In this document: positions 17,120 through 26,964 of the stretch, one piece after another
Layout of the letters: each line of letters opens with the position of its first letter
How positions within the stretch are numbered: position 1 is the stretch's first letter
Assembly (NCBI RefSeq): GCF_001623075.1
Contig: NZ_LMCF01000026.1
Coordinates: 105,926 to 169,925, forward strand
From: Pseudovibrio sp. Ad37
Lineage (GTDB): Bacteria > Pseudomonadota > Alphaproteobacteria > Rhizobiales > Stappiaceae
Direction: 5' to 3'
Length of the DNA stretch: 64,000 nt
Notes under the pieces: generated by a model
Seen by the model: only the letters and a program-made list of their open reading frames with translations
The model's database searches: none
Told to the model about the DNA's origin: nothing
Translations under genes and position numbers: made by a program

Positions 17120-18115
17120 ATGGCCAAAAAGCCGGATGAAATTGCAAAGGCGCTCGGCGTCTCCATCACCACAGTGCGACTGGTGCTGGGCGGCAAGGCA
17201 GAAAAGTACCGCATCAGCAAAGCCACCCAGGCCCGCATTCGTGAATATGTGGAAGAGCATGGCGTTAAGTTCGACCTGACCGCCCGCAGCCTCAAGCTCA
17301 AACGCACCAACACCTTTGGCCTGATCATCCCGCGCCTTGCCAATCCATTCTTCGCCAAACTCTCTGAAGAGCTGGAACATCGGTGCCGTGAAACCGGCTA
17401 TCAGCTCATCATCAGTTGCTCCAACTCAGATGAGGAGACGGAGAAGGAGCTGGCAAACGGTCTTGTTCAGCGCAATGTGGATGGCCTGTTTGTGGTCTCA
17501 TCCACCTCTGGCAGCCAGCAACATCTGGGCAACACCATCACCAAGCCAATGGTGTTTCTGGATCGCGACTACGGCAACACCGACGCCCCCGTCATCACCT
17601 CAAGCAACTTCGAGGGTGCAAAAGATCTGACTGCAGCCATTGCAAAGGCCGCGGGGAATGAACCGGTCTACTTCCTGATCGGCGGCAGCAATCAACCCAC
17701 AATCATCGAGCGTGCACGCGGATATCTGGATGTTATGCCAGAAAAGGCAGGCGATGACTGGACACTCCAGTCGGCGCGCAACCGCACACAAGATGGCGAG
17801 CAGATGATGCAGACCCTTTGGGACAAGCTCGGCACTGCCCCACAAAACCTGATGGCCTCCTCTTTGCCTGTTTTGGAGGGAGCTTTAGCAGTCTTGCGCG
17901 AGAGGCTCGGGCATATCCCGACTCAGCTACGCCTTGCCACCTTTGATGATGACAAGATGCTGTCCTTCCTGCCTAATGAGATCTGGTCAATCAAGCAGCA
18001 GGAGCCTGAATGGGCAGAAGCTGCGCTGCAGGCCATGACCCAGACCATGAGCAGTGAGCAGCCACACAGCAAAACCATTGCGACCCGCCTGATCCACCGG
18101 CCCAAAGATCAGTAA
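17120..18115 (+). CDS. LacI-family transcriptional regulator of the pentose cluster
   Basis: A 331-residue LacI/GalR repressor. The N-terminal HTH (about residues 3-50) contains EIAKALGVSITTVRLVLGG followed by the hinge, and a periplasmic-binding-protein-like effector domain begins at about residue 63 (TFGLIIPRLANPFF). It is in the same orientation as the kinase and isomerase. The CG-centred palindrome at 13524 is its most likely operator. The hinge helix motif is slightly divergent but complete. Confidence 0.88.
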   Translation: MAKKPDEIAKALGVSITTVRLVLGGKAEKYRISKATQARIREYVEEHGVKFDLTARSLKLKRTNTFGLIIPRLANPFFAKLSEELEHRCRETGYQLIISCSNSDEETEKELANGLVQRNVDGLFVVSSTSGSQQHLGNTITKPMVFLDRDYGNTDAPVITSSNFEGAKDLTAAIAKAAGNEPVYFLIGGSNQPTIIERARGYLDVMPEKAGDDWTLQSARNRTQDGEQMMQTLWDKLGTAPQNLMASSLPVLEGALAVLRERLGHIPTQLRLATFDDDKMLSFLPNEIWSIKQQEPEWAEAALQAMTQTMSSEQPHSKTIATRLIHRPKDQ

Positions 18116-18384
18116 TCCGTCACTATTTGTGGCGGAAATACGGCGGAGAATTATACCTCTGAAAACCATAGGATCGGAAGAAGGTGCTCATTCCGCTGCG
18201 TAACCGTTATATTCCTTAGGTATGTAGAGCAGGCAAATGCGTTAGTCTGCCTGCGGCTATGGTACTCTTTGGAGACGAACTCGGGCTTATCCCTGAAATG
18301 CACACCGGATTTCGACAGATGGATATGCGCGAAAACAAATAGTTAGAGCATTGCCGGATGCCCTGACCAGCTGGGAGCATGTAG

Positions 18385-18846
18385 ATGGATACTATTGGGC
18401 CAATCCAAAATCGCATAAGTCGTTTCTTTATTGATGTCGATGACCGAAATTGGGCGTCTGTCGAAGCTGCGATGACCGGCCTTGTTCATCTGGATTATTC
18501 CTCCTTCGGGGCAGGGGAACCCGTTGATCTGACACCGGAAGCGATCACGACCGCATGGAAAGAGCTGCTGCCCGGTTTTGATCAGACCCATCATCAGATC
18601 GGTAACGCACTTGTTGAATCCAAAGAGCAAAAAGCCACTGTCAAAGTCCATGCCACCGCCACCCACTTTATTGATGGAGCAGAAGGCGGCGATATATGGG
18701 TGGTCTATGGCACCTACAACATCGCGCTGGTGCATGAAGGTGGGGAATGGAAAATCAGCAGCATCCAGTTCAACTTCAAGTTCCAGGATGGCAACATGGA
18801 TCTGCCAGTGATCGCGCAGGCCCGCGCGGATGAAAAAGCCGAGTAA
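18385..18846 (+). CDS. SnoaL/NTF2-like protein
   Basis: A 153-residue cytoplasmic protein with the cone-shaped NTF2-like fold (SnoaL_4 type). It has an N-terminal helix pair (IQNRISRFFIDVDDRNW, with the typical D-R-W pattern), then strands ending in GEWKISSIQFNFKF. Members are small-molecule isomerases or hydrolases, or ligand-binding proteins. There is nothing to show the substrate. The preceding 270 bp hold no recognised element. Confidence 0.7.
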   Translation: MDTIGPIQNRISRFFIDVDDRNWASVEAAMTGLVHLDYSSFGAGEPVDLTPEAITTAWKELLPGFDQTHHQIGNALVESKEQKATVKVHATATHFIDGAEGGDIWVVYGTYNIALVHEGGEWKISSIQFNFKFQDGNMDLPVIAQARADEKAE

Positions 18847-18939
18847 CCAGCAATAGCATTTTTAGTCTGGGCGATTGCCCGCAGGCCGCATATAACAGCA
18901 GGTGTGATACTGCCGTAACTGGCGTGATAGGACCTGCTT

Positions 18940-19725
18940 ATGCTGCTGAACTTGCTTTCCAAATGCACCTTAGGGGCGGCTCTCCTCATCGCGCTGGGCG
19001 CAGCCGCAACAAATGCACAGGATAAGCCCGGCAAATCCGAAAAATTCTTTCCCGGTATCATTGGAGAGGACAATCGCGAAATCATCGACAGCTGGGATAA
19101 ACCGTGGAACGCCATTGGCCGGGTGAATGTTGCCGGGTTCCGTTCCCGTTCAATGTGCTCCGGTACGCTGATCTCGGATCGAATGGTCATCACCGCAGCT
19201 CATTGCCTGTACAACGCCCGTACCGGCAAAGCGCACGTTCCCTCCAAAATCAACTTCGTGGCCGGGGTGCGTCGGGATAAGTTTATCGCCCACACCACAG
19301 CCGCCTGCACCTACTTGCTGGATGGCTACACCTTCACCTCCCGCCCGACTTTGAAGCATGCCGCAACCGATGTAGGCGTAATCATACTCTCAAAACCGCT
19401 GGACGTGCCGCCGATGTCGGTGATCAGCAATTCGCCGGAAGTCACCCAAAACCTCGACCTCACCAGCGCCGGATATGCTCGGGATCGTCCGTTCCTGCTG
19501 GCCGCCGATAAAAACTGCAAGCTGCTGAAAGACCGTGGCAACCTCTGGCTCACCAGTTGCGACACCAACTACGGCGGCTCCGGCGGTCCGGTGATGGTGG
19601 ACGAAGGCGGAGAACTCAAACTCACCGCCATCATGGTCGCCTCCGCCCAAAACAAATTCTCCATCGCAGTGCCAAAGAATACCTGGGCGCACCTTCTCGA
19701 GAAAACCACCTGCGAAGGTAAATAA
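18940..19725 (+). CDS. Secreted trypsin-like serine protease (S1)
   Basis: A 261-residue protein with a signal peptide (cleavage near residue 26, TNAQ). The catalytic triad is visible: His88 in VITAAHC, Asp144 in ATDVGVI, and Ser214 in GGSGGPV. Cysteines at 73 and 89 are placed for the disulfide near the active-site His. It is likely periplasmic or exported. No inhibitory propeptide or PDZ domain is seen, so it is not a DegP homologue. It is small for a stand-alone bacterial S1 protease. Confidence 0.88.
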   Translation: MLLNLLSKCTLGAALLIALGAAATNAQDKPGKSEKFFPGIIGEDNREIIDSWDKPWNAIGRVNVAGFRSRSMCSGTLISDRMVITAAHCLYNARTGKAHVPSKINFVAGVRRDKFIAHTTAACTYLLDGYTFTSRPTLKHAATDVGVIILSKPLDVPPMSVISNSPEVTQNLDLTSAGYARDRPFLLAADKNCKLLKDRGNLWLTSCDTNYGGSGGPVMVDEGGELKLTAIMVASAQNKFSIAVPKNTWAHLLEKTTCEGK

Positions 19726-19825
19726 GCTTAAGCCTGCCTTTACCTTAAGCCCAACACAGCCTCACACACACCGATCCAGCCCGTCCTGTCTCTTGTTGCC
19801 AACGAAAACAACAAGGGACAAACCC

Positions 19826-20359
19826 ATGAGATTTCTGAGTATCCTTGCAGCAATTGCTGCTTTCCTATCGATTTCGGTTGAGGCAAATGCTGCCCTTCAA
19901 CAATGCCGAACCATTGACAGCGTTATTGCTTCATCTGAGCTGGACACAAATCGAGACCAAGGCGGACATATCGCAAAGCATGTGATCAACGAAGGCATTT
20001 TCAGCAGTGATGCAGATGCACAAGCAAAGCAAACAGACACATTTTTCCTGGATGAAGATCAGTATGAAAGCGTAGAAGCTATTTTCCTCGCAGGGGGTGT
20101 AGGTAATTGTGAAACCACAGGCTCTGCTGCCAACGTAGTGATTGACCTGGTACAGGCAGATTTTGCAGCTAAACCGGCTGCATTTATTGGATACAATTGT
20201 AAAGCTGGCTCAATCCTCACTGATAATAATCCATTTGCTGCTGGTCCACGGGTGTATTGTGGCCAGGAAGGGACATCTTTCACACCATCACAAATCCGGT
20301 TTGTTATGAAATGGACGGGTGAAAAATGGGTAATTCGAACGGCATTTCCGATGCCTTAA
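19826..20359 (+). CDS. Hypothetical secreted protein
   Basis: A 177-residue protein with a clear signal peptide (MRFLSILAAIAAFLSI..., cleavage near ANA-A at about residue 22). The ATG at 19826 has AAGGGA at 19813 with 7-nt spacing. The mature part has four cysteines and no motif I recognise. It follows the secreted protease by 100 bp and may be cotranscribed. The function is unknown. Confidence 0.65.
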   Translation: MRFLSILAAIAAFLSISVEANAALQQCRTIDSVIASSELDTNRDQGGHIAKHVINEGIFSSDADAQAKQTDTFFLDEDQYESVEAIFLAGGVGNCETTGSAANVVIDLVQADFAAKPAAFIGYNCKAGSILTDNNPFAAGPRVYCGQEGTSFTPSQIRFVMKWTGEKWVIRTAFPMP

Positions 20360-20368
20360 AATGAGTTG

Positions 20369-20389
20369 GGCGCAGCACCACGCTGCGCC
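20369..20389. terminator. Bidirectional stem-loop between convergent genes
   Basis: GGCGCAGC (20369-20376) pairs with GCTGCGCC (20382-20389) over a 5-nt loop. It lies between the convergent genes ending at 20359 and 20408. Flanking T or A runs are short. Confidence 0.6.
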
Positions 20390-20407
20390 TTCCACTATGG
20401 CGACGTC

Positions 20408-21076
20408 TTAAGCCGCAACACGCTTTGCCAAATACCGCTCCCGCACATCAATGATACAGCGCTGTCTCGACGACTGACTTACCTCGTGTGGAGCGAACTC
20501 GGATTCCACACCATCCAGAAAATCCACTGTTTGCCTCAGCAGCCCGAGCTGGTCATCTGGGAACCAGTGAGGCTCGGTCTCTGTCATCTTCTCAACGTAC
20601 CGCACACCAACCTGCTTCTGGAAGATCGTGTCCGGCTGGCCGTCACGGGTGCAGATGCCATAGGTGCCGTTGAGAAAGTGACCCCATGTGCGCTCCTCCA
20701 GATCCCCGTCAAACGCGCTCAGCACCTCAGGGTAGGACACATGCAAGCGAGATCCCAGCTCTCCGGAAAGAAATGCCTCTTTGGCATTGCGGAAACGGGA
20801 GAGGAAAAACGCCTTGGTAGCCTGTTCCTGTGTCAGGCCAAAGCACTGTAAATCCTCAAACCAGCGCCGGTGGCTCTTCAGGTGGAAGCGATAAAGCTCC
20901 CGCTCCTGATGCTGACCGAGGAACGAGACACACAGTGAGCTGTTGGTAAACAGATAGGAGGCCGCAGGCATCACCCGCCGCTCCAGCAGGCTCTGCCAGT
21001 CCGCGGAGGAAAGGCCAAGCAGACCCAGAAACACCTGTTCCTCATAAAACTCCGAATAAAGATAGTTGAGCAGCAT
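20408..21076 (-). CDS. Uncharacterised protein, DUF6058-like
   Basis: A 222-residue protein starting at the second ATG of an ATGATTATG cluster, because GAGG on that strand is 7 nt before it. A longer frame upstream to 21253 has no ribosome-binding site. The segments MPAASYLF near residue 35 and HFLNGTYGICTRDG near residue 150 resemble, from memory, the DUF6058 family sometimes annotated as natural-product biosynthesis proteins. There is no signal peptide and no membrane helix. The function is unknown, and there are no biosynthetic neighbours here. Confidence 0.5.
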   Translation of the reverse strand: MLLNYLYSEFYEEQVFLGLLGLSSADWQSLLERRVMPAASYLFTNSSLCVSFLGQHQERELYRFHLKSHRRWFEDLQCFGLTQEQATKAFFLSRFRNAKEAFLSGELGSRLHVSYPEVLSAFDGDLEERTWGHFLNGTYGICTRDGQPDTIFQKQVGVRYVEKMTETEPHWFPDDQLGLLRQTVDFLDGVESEFAPHEVSQSSRQRCIIDVRERYLAKRVAA

Positions 21077-21401
21077 AATCATACCTCGCAGCAATAAAAA
21101 CCGAACTGTGACGATGAATAACCTGAAATATTGGAAGGATGCTTCCATGCCGATCGAACTAAGTTGTGCTGTCAGGACTGTCATGCCCTGCGGAAAAAGT
21201 TCAGCGAAGGGCTGGCATTGCTTCATTACATTCTGTAAGACCCAATCCGACAAAAGTTTCAGCAGATTTTGCGCGTGTCAGGTGTTCCTTGCTGCGGACG
21301 GCCATAAGCCGGAAAGAACACCTTAGAACTTTGCGCCAGATGGATACCCTCAAATCTGCACTATTTGAATACGCAGGAGTTTGCCTGCAAAAGGAGGCTC
21401 T
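21077..21401. other. Divergent promoter region before prfC
   Basis: A 325-bp gap between the minus-strand DUF6058-like gene and prfC. Only overlapping shadow frames are present and I found no clear operator. Confidence 0.5.
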
Positions 21402-23003
21402 ATGAGCACAGCAGGCACGGAAGCCTATAAGGCACGCCGCACATTCGCGATCATCTCTCACCCGGATGCCGGTAAAACCACACTCACCGAGAAGCTGCTT
21501 CTGGGTGGTGGTGCGATCCGTGCTGCGGGGCAGGTGCGTGCGCGTGGTGAGCGCCGCCGCGCCCGCTCTGACTGGATGAAGATTGAACAGGAACGCGGTA
21601 TCTCCGTATCATCCTCCGTGATGACGTTTGAGCGCGATGGCATTCTCTTCAACCTGCTTGATACGCCGGGCCACGAAGACTTTTCTGAAGACACCTACCG
21701 TACGCTGACCGCTGTTGACGCAGCGATCATGGTGATTGACGCTGCAAAGGGTATTGAAACCCAGACCCGCAAGCTGTTTGAAGTTTGCCGGCTGCGCGAT
21801 ATTCCAATCATCACCTTCGTCAACAAGATCGACCGTGAAGGTCGCCACCCAATGGAAGTCATTGACGAGATTCAAGAGGCACTGGCCCTTGATGTGACGC
21901 CAATGAGCTGGCCTGTTGGTATGGGTTCCGACTTCTTTGGTGTTTACGACCATATCGGCAACCGCTTCTTCACCTCTACTGAGGGCCGCGGTGGTGCTCT
22001 GGATACCATCAAAGATGTTAAAGGTCTGGAAGACCCTGAGTTGGTTGGTGAACTGTTCGACAACATCCGCGAAGAACTGGAAGAAAACGTGGAACTGGGC
22101 GGCGCAGGTTACCCTGAGTTCGATCACGAAAGCTTCCTGGAAGGGCATCTGACCCCAGTCTTCTTCGGTTCTGCTCTGCGCGATTACGGTATCGACCAGA
22201 TCCTCGATTTCATCGCCGCATATGCACCACCTCCACATTCTCAGCCAGCAACGGGTGGCCGCACCATCAAGCCGGAAGAGAAAAAGGTAACCGGCTTCGT
22301 GTTTAAGGTTCAGGCCAATATGGACCCCAAACACCGTGACCGCATCGCGTTCGTACGCCTGTGCTCCGGTACATTCAAACGCGGCATGAAGCTCAAGCAT
22401 GTGCGTGCTGGCAAGCCAATCACCGTGTCCGCCCCAATCTTCTTCTTTGCAGAAGAACGAGAGATTGCGGAAAAGGCCTATCCGGGCGATGTGATCGGCG
22501 TGCCAAACCATGGCCAGCTGCGTGTGGGCGATACCCTGTCAGAAGGCGAAGAAATCCACGTCACTGGCCTGCCAGCATTCGCACCTGAAATTCTGCGCCG
22601 CGTACGCCTGACAGACACCATGCGCGTCAAGCAGATGCGCCGTGGCTTGGAAGATCTGGCAGAAGAAGGTCTGGTGCAGATCTTCAAACCAGCCATTGGC
22701 ACCAACTGGATTGTCGGTGTTGTGGGTGTGCTTCAGCTGGACGTTGTGGTGGATCGCCTGAAAGCGGAATACCAGACAGAAATCGGCTTTGAGACCGCCA
22801 TGTACAACACAGCGCGCTGGATCGAGTGTGAAGACAAGCTCAAGCTTGATAAGTTCCTTGAGACCAACCGCGCCCATGTGGCACTGGACCGGGACGACAA
22901 GCCTGTTTACCTCTTCAAAAACGCTTGGGAAGTAAGCTACATCGGTGAAAAGAACCCTGATATCGGCTTCCGCGAAACTCGCGAAATCGTGCATACGTCT
23001 TAA
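21402..23003 (+). CDS. prfC: Peptide chain release factor 3
   Basis: A 533-residue translational GTPase that recycles RF1/RF2 after termination. G1 is HPDAGKTT, G3 is DTPGHEDFSEDTYR, and G4 is NKIDREGR. Domain II begins near residue 295, and the C-terminal domain includes VGVLQLDVV. The length matches RF3 (about 529 residues). The ATG at 21402 has a strong AAGGAGG four nucleotides upstream; an in-frame TTG at 21381 has none. Confidence 0.95.
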   Translation: MSTAGTEAYKARRTFAIISHPDAGKTTLTEKLLLGGGAIRAAGQVRARGERRRARSDWMKIEQERGISVSSSVMTFERDGILFNLLDTPGHEDFSEDTYRTLTAVDAAIMVIDAAKGIETQTRKLFEVCRLRDIPIITFVNKIDREGRHPMEVIDEIQEALALDVTPMSWPVGMGSDFFGVYDHIGNRFFTSTEGRGGALDTIKDVKGLEDPELVGELFDNIREELEENVELGGAGYPEFDHESFLEGHLTPVFFGSALRDYGIDQILDFIAAYAPPPHSQPATGGRTIKPEEKKVTGFVFKVQANMDPKHRDRIAFVRLCSGTFKRGMKLKHVRAGKPITVSAPIFFFAEEREIAEKAYPGDVIGVPNHGQLRVGDTLSEGEEIHVTGLPAFAPEILRRVRLTDTMRVKQMRRGLEDLAEEGLVQIFKPAIGTNWIVGVVGVLQLDVVVDRLKAEYQTEIGFETAMYNTARWIECEDKLKLDKFLETNRAHVALDRDDKPVYLFKNAWEVSYIGEKNPDIGFRETREIVHTS

Positions 23004-23116
23004 GCTTATCTCCGAAAAGCGGTTTGGACTAGAATACGCCTAGAAACAAAGCCTTGGGCTCGGCGCGTGAACCTTGTGAACGCGACAGGCTCCAAGGCAG
23101 CAAGGATAAGAATAAG

Positions 23117-24160
23117 ATGAAAGATCCAGCTCTCGATACATTGCTGCTGCCATTTGAAGATGGCCTGCTCAACTTTTTTGAGGAAGGTGCCGCTGATCAA
23201 AAAGCGCTCTTCCTGCGTGCACGCATGGGCTTTGCCATGAATGGCATCGCCAAAGATCGCCTGATCTGCCAGCAGACCTTCGCTCCAGACAGAGACAATC
23301 TGGAACGCGCAGGCTTCACAGTTGCACCGGAAGTTGACGGCCAGTACCCGCTCGTCATGCTGCTGCCACCGCGCCAGCGTGATGAAGCCCGCGCCCTCAT
23401 GGCAAAGGCTGTAAAGTCCGCAGTAGAGGGCGGCCTTGTTGTCGTCAGCGCCTCCAATACAGAAGGTGCCAAGACAGCAGAAAGTGATCTCACCAAACTG
23501 GCAGGCAACACCGGCAAAGTCTCCAAAAACAAATGCCGTGTGTTCTGGGCTGAAATTACACCAGAAAATGTCAACCACGAGCTGGTGGAAGAATGGTCCA
23601 AACTGGATGCGCCGCGCGAAATCATGGAGGGCGAGTTCGTCAGCCGTCCGGGCGTATTTGCATGGGACCATCTAGACAAAGCCTCTCAGCTTCTTGTCGC
23701 AACACTGCCAGAGAAACTGGCGGGCCGCGGCGCTGATCTGGGCTGTGGTTTTGGCTACCTGACCCGTGAAGTTGCCAAACGCGAAAAGGTCAAGGCTATT
23801 GATCTTTATGAGGCTGAAAAGCGCGCGCTGGACTTGGCTGAGCAGAACCTGAAGGGTAAGATCGGAGAGGTCGCGCTGGACTTCATCTGGCAGGATGCCA
23901 CCAAAAAGCTGGCACGCACCTACGACTTCATCTTCACCAACCCGCCATTCCATGCAGGTGGCAAGCAGGACAGAGCGGATATCGGGCAGGAGTTCATCAA
24001 GTCCGCCGCCCGCGGCTTGCGTCCATCCGGTCATCTCTGGCTGGTCGCCAACCGACACCTGCCATATGAAGCAACGCTGGATAAGGTGTTCGCCTCCTAC
24101 GAGATCATGGCAGACCAGAACGGCTACAAAGTCATTCGTGCCATCAAGGCGAATAAGTAA
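23117..24160 (+). CDS. rsmC: RsmC-like rRNA (guanine-N2) methyltransferase
   Basis: A 347-residue two-domain methyltransferase resembling 16S rRNA m2G1207 methyltransferase RsmC. The N-terminal half is a degenerate methyltransferase-like domain. The C-terminal half has the SAM-binding motif GADLGCGFGYLTREVA near residue 203 and the catalytic NPPFHAGG near 275. The start ATG at 23117 is preceded by AAGGA. It lies between prfC and a pseudouridine synthase, so the three form a translation-related set. Target-site identity is inferred from the family. Confidence 0.8.
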   Translation: MKDPALDTLLLPFEDGLLNFFEEGAADQKALFLRARMGFAMNGIAKDRLICQQTFAPDRDNLERAGFTVAPEVDGQYPLVMLLPPRQRDEARALMAKAVKSAVEGGLVVVSASNTEGAKTAESDLTKLAGNTGKVSKNKCRVFWAEITPENVNHELVEEWSKLDAPREIMEGEFVSRPGVFAWDHLDKASQLLVATLPEKLAGRGADLGCGFGYLTREVAKREKVKAIDLYEAEKRALDLAEQNLKGKIGEVALDFIWQDATKKLARTYDFIFTNPPFHAGGKQDRADIGQEFIKSAARGLRPSGHLWLVANRHLPYEATLDKVFASYEIMADQNGYKVIRAIKANK

Positions 24161-24188
24161 ACTTGCGGCTTTGAGTTAGGAACCAAGT

Positions 24189-24887
24189 ATGAGACTTGTA
24201 AAGCTATTGGCAAATCTGGGATACGGTAGCCGCAAAGAAATGCAGGCCGCCATCCGCAATGGTTGGGTCACCGACAAAGACGGCAACCCAATCAAAGCCG
24301 ATAGCAAGCTGCCTCATGAAGATATCCTGTTTGATGACGAGCCGCTGGACCCGCCAGAGGGCTCCGTCATCTTGCTCAACAAACCGCTTGGCTACACCTG
24401 TTCCATGAAGGATCGCGGACGACTGGTGTTTGATCTGCTGCCAGACCGCTACCGCGTCCGCAAACCAGCTCTGTCCTTTGTGGGCAGACTGGACAAGGAC
24501 ACCACAGGCCTGTTGCTGTTCACTGATGACGGCAAACTCTTGCACCAGATCATCTCACCCAAGGCAGATGCAGCAAAGATCTATGAGGTTGAGCTCGACC
24601 GCCCGATGACAGGCGGGGAAGCGGATCAGTTTGCATCCGGTGAAATGATGCTGGAGAACGAGACCAAGCCGCTCAAACCAGCAGAACTGGAAGTCCTGAG
24701 CGAAACAACAGCCCGCCTCACACTCCACGAAGGCCGCTACCACCAGGTCCGCCGCATGTTCGCCGCCACCGGCAACCACGTCACCAAACTCCACCGCGCC
24801 CAGCTCGGCAATCTGACCCTTGACGGCGTGGAAGAGGGGAGCTGGAAACTGCTCTCACAAGACGACATCGACAAGATCTTTGGTTAA
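24189..24887 (+). CDS. rsuA: RsuA-family 16S rRNA pseudouridine synthase
   Basis: A 232-residue enzyme with an N-terminal S4 RNA-binding domain (RLVKLLANLGYGSRKEM...) and a pseudouridine synthase core with the catalytic Asp in GRLDKDTTGLLLF near residue 100. The motif RYHQVRRMFAATGNHV near 190 is the RsuA/RluB/E/F signature. RsuA (position 516 in E. coli) is the most likely member, but RluE/F types cannot be excluded by eye. Confidence 0.85.
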   Translation: MRLVKLLANLGYGSRKEMQAAIRNGWVTDKDGNPIKADSKLPHEDILFDDEPLDPPEGSVILLNKPLGYTCSMKDRGRLVFDLLPDRYRVRKPALSFVGRLDKDTTGLLLFTDDGKLLHQIISPKADAAKIYEVELDRPMTGGEADQFASGEMMLENETKPLKPAELEVLSETTARLTLHEGRYHQVRRMFAATGNHVTKLHRAQLGNLTLDGVEEGSWKLLSQDDIDKIFG

Positions 24888-24920
24888 ACGCAGATCTGTG
24901 TAAGTATCAAATTACATTAG

Positions 24921-25376
24921 TTACTCATGGTTCTGTTGAAAGCTAAAAAGACTAAAAACAGCCAATGAAATGCTCCCTCCAGTAACTGCGTGAACCACGT
25001 AAATAACTATATAATTAAATATGGTGGGATCATCTAATATATGTTTATTGAGTGGGTAGTAACCGCCATAATAAAATGGAAATAGAAATCCAATAATAGA
25101 AGCAATAGCGGCTGTTATTATTGATTTATTGTTAAAGTCATAAATTTTGCGAAAGTTACACTTTGCGGAAACTATTGGAATAGCTACGGTCATAAAGAAA
25201 AACCACAAGGCAAAAAATATAAAAGCATATTGTTCAATAAACGGCATTGGATCAGGTGAGATGACTAAAAGGTATTGGGCAACCACGTAGGCGCAAGGTG
25301 GTATGAAAATGATACCTATGATACTCGCATATTGTAACCTTGTTTCCCACTTATTCATTTCTTGCTTTGCTTCCAT
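24921..25376 (-). CDS. Hypothetical four-helix membrane protein
   Basis: A 151-residue protein with four hydrophobic segments (about residues 17-37, 48-68, 85-105, 118-142). It is markedly AT-rich compared with the flanking rsuA-like gene, which suggests recent acquisition. No family was recognised. An alternative start is Met7. Confidence 0.55.
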   Translation of the reverse strand: MEAKQEMNKWETRLQYASIIGIIFIPPCAYVVAQYLLVISPDPMPFIEQYAFIFFALWFFFMTVAIPIVSAKCNFRKIYDFNNKSIITAAIASIIGFLFPFYYGGYYPLNKHILDDPTIFNYIVIYVVHAVTGGSISLAVFSLFSFQQNHE

Positions 25377-25558
25377 GTACCAATATCAAAGCTGATCATT
25401 GCAGCCCACTAACACTGCCCTTCAGCATCCTTTTGTATCTGTGACGGGTGTCAATCCAACTGCCCCCAAAGGGTGCATTTACGCATAATGATCATCAGCA
25501 GCAGCACCAATAAACAATCTTGAGTTGTGCCGAAATCCTCGACTAAAGCGAGGTCGTT

Positions 25559-25963
25559 TCACCGCCCAGCCTTCTCCCGCACCATGTCCAGATGCGCCTG
25601 GATCTTTTCCTCATACGCCCATGTGGAGAGCAGGTTGCCGAGCAGTTTTTGGTTGGGTGCGCGCAGGCAGACCATGTAAAGCTGGGTGTCCAGCGCCGCC
25701 ATCCACACCAGCGGAACCCACAGCGACCAGCAGGCGACCTCAGCCAGCACATATCCGCCGGATTGCACAATGACCCAGTTTGTTACCCAGTAAATCCCGA
25801 TGGCATAGATGATCGTCAACACGGTCATCAAAACACCCGCAAGCGGCCCCCAATAAAGCCCCTTGCGTGCCCACAGCAGCAAAGACAGGTAGAGCCCCCA
25901 CATCCTGAACAGGGTCAGGAGGTGATAGAAGAACAGGCGCCTGAATATCCAGCCGAAAACCAT
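25559..25963 (-). CDS. Hypothetical small membrane protein
   Basis: A 134-residue protein with at least three hydrophobic helices (about 10-32, 36-58, 66-90) and a charged C-terminal helix. There is no recognised family. A weak hairpin (CCTCG/CGAGG) lies just downstream on the coding strand. It is followed downstream by about 180 bp of gene-free DNA. Confidence 0.45.
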   Translation of the reverse strand: MVFGWIFRRLFFYHLLTLFRMWGLYLSLLLWARKGLYWGPLAGVLMTVLTIIYAIGIYWVTNWVIVQSGGYVLAEVACWSLWVPLVWMAALDTQLYMVCLRAPNQKLLGNLLSTWAYEEKIQAHLDMVREKAGR

Positions 25964-26073
25964 GAACCGCTCGCGAACCAGCCAACACCACCAAACCCTA
26001 AGGCGGCGCTCCTTAACCCCGCGATAAACCGCAGGCGCAACTTGCGCGCACCCCGCTTACCAATCACGGAGGC

Positions 26074-26964
26074 TTAAGAAAGAGGCCGCACCGGAATGCA
26101 GATCACCGCAGGTTGTGGCCCCGCCTCGCCGGTCATGGAAGGATACAGCTGGAAGCAGGGGATGTTCTCCGGCTCGTACCCGCTCAAGGGCAACCACGTG
26201 CCATACATATATTCCCATGCGGCCTGTGATTGATCATGGGTGATCACAAAGTGCCCGCAGGCATAGCGCCCGCCGCCAACCACCATCTTGCCCACTTCGC
26301 CCTCAACATCCGCTGGCCCGCGCAGCGTCAGGCAGGAGCTGAAACGCATCTGCTCCACATCGGTCACCTGCGGATCATCGTGGAACAGGCACATCATCTC
26401 CGCCCCATGCATCAGCCCGCGCGGTCCGGCCCATGCCATCAGTGCGCCAAATGCCTCGCCAAAAATCTCGGGCCGTTCCTGAAAGTTGCCCGTCCGGCGC
26501 ACGTAAGCCACCGTGCGCGGCTCCAGTTTGCACACCTCCACCTTGTCCGCCACCAGCCCGCTTGCAGGCCGTTCCAGCACCATGGTCTCACCAGCAAACG
26601 CCTCAACGGACGCAGTCGCATCCCGCCGCCACTGGCTGGCGGACATGCCAAACCGCGCCTGAAACGAACGCGCAAAGGAGGAGGGGGAGGCAAAGCCCAT
26701 ATCCAGCGCCGCATTGGTAATGGAGATGCTGGCGTTCTGCTTCAGCCGCCGCGCAGCCTTTTCAACCCGCAACCGACTGGTGAACTGGTTGACCGTCTCT
26801 CCGGTCATGGCCTTGAAGATACGGTGAAAGTGATAGGGTGAAAAACACGCCGCATCAGCAATCTGGGCAAGGGAGAGATCCGCGCAGATGTTCTGCTCAA
26901 TATAATCCATCGCCCGGTTAATCCGCTGCGTATAGATGTTCTTCTGCAAAGCTTCATGCCGCAT
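26074..26964 (-). CDS. AraC-family regulator with GyrI-like effector domain
   Basis: A 296-residue regulator built like Rob. The N-terminal AraC DNA-binding domain has two HTH motifs (about residues 15-110; SLAQIADAACFSPYHFHRIFK and the second with GFASPSSFARSFQARFGMS). A C-terminal GyrI-like/BacT effector-binding domain (about 140-296) follows. Such proteins respond to hydrophobic cations, drugs or dyes and often control efflux. No efflux gene is adjacent, so the target is unknown. Confidence 0.85.
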   Translation of the reverse strand: MRHEALQKNIYTQRINRAMDYIEQNICADLSLAQIADAACFSPYHFHRIFKAMTGETVNQFTSRLRVEKAARRLKQNASISITNAALDMGFASPSSFARSFQARFGMSASQWRRDATASVEAFAGETMVLERPASGLVADKVEVCKLEPRTVAYVRRTGNFQERPEIFGEAFGALMAWAGPRGLMHGAEMMCLFHDDPQVTDVEQMRFSSCLTLRGPADVEGEVGKMVVGGGRYACGHFVITHDQSQAAWEYMYGTWLPLSGYEPENIPCFQLYPSMTGEAGPQPAVICIPVRPLS

